Assembly (NCBI GenBank): GCA_041574955.1
Contig: JBFGNS010000054.1
Coordinates: forward strand, 1 to 25,176
DNA from: CALZJC01 sp041574955
GTDB taxonomy: Bacteria > Acidobacteriota > Thermoanaerobaculia > Multivoradales > JAHEKO01
DNA length: 25,176 bases
Direction of reading: 5' to 3'
Shown piece after piece: positions 25,110-25,176 of the stretch (its first letter is position 1; the number at the start of each line of letters is the position of its first letter). The translations under genes and the position numbers were made by a program. Below the pieces are notes generated by a model. That model saw only the letters and a list, made by a program, of their open reading frames with translations, searched no databases and had not been told where the DNA came from.

Positions 25110-25176
25110 CGGCGAGCGACCTCCTCCGCTCCTAACTACGTGGTCGGCGGGCTCGGGGTTGCTTGGCCGCCGCCCC

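Overview
The window is uniformly GC-rich (roughly 70%) and is almost entirely an aerobic respiratory gene cluster of a Gram-negative-type bacterium. The organism has lipoproteins, an exported pseudopilin, a b6-type split cytochrome b, alternative complex III (ACIII) and a caa3-type oxidase. This combination is typical of Acidobacteriota and some related phyla. That placement is inferred from gene content, not from a marker gene.

Layout. (1) Positions 1-972, + strand: 3' part of an ASPIC/UnbV-type beta-propeller protein, converging on a minus-strand block. (2) Positions 991-4371, minus strand: a PLP trans-sulfuration enzyme, a small two-helix membrane protein, heme O synthase (ctaB) and heme A synthase (ctaA). 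(3) 4476-5246, minus: a lipoprotein with a type-1 copper site. (4) 5326-10725, minus: a bc/b6f-type quinol:cytochrome c reductase operon with a Rieske protein, a b6-like cytochrome b, an enlarged subunit-IV-like protein, and a 978-residue membrane-anchored octaheme cytochrome c with a long coiled coil. (5) 10798-12411: a membrane-anchored HEAT-repeat protein (minus) divergent from a GspG-like pseudopilin (plus) that has a strong sigma-54 promoter match. (6) 12564-24847, plus: a compact 12-gene operon encoding ACIII (actA-F), a small membrane protein, Sco, and oxidase subunits II, I, III and IV. (7) 24909-25109, minus: a small membrane protein.

How it fits together. Two unrelated quinol:cytochrome c reductases (bc type and ACIII) lie back to back, flanked by the terminal oxidase and by the enzymes that make its heme A. 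ACIII should oxidise menaquinol and pass electrons through ActA/ActE to the cytochrome c domain fused to oxidase subunit II. The bc complex probably delivers electrons through the octaheme protein, and perhaps through the copper lipoprotein, to the same or another acceptor. Sco would supply copper to the CuA site.

The most unusual element is the octaheme protein: membrane anchor, about 170 residues of coiled coil, three heme sites without obvious Met ligands, then five tandem class-I-like cytochrome c modules. No tRNA, rRNA, CRISPR array or insertion sequence was seen. No gene-free stretch exceeds 300 bases; the longest are 11698-11865 and 12412-12563, and both hold candidate regulatory sites.
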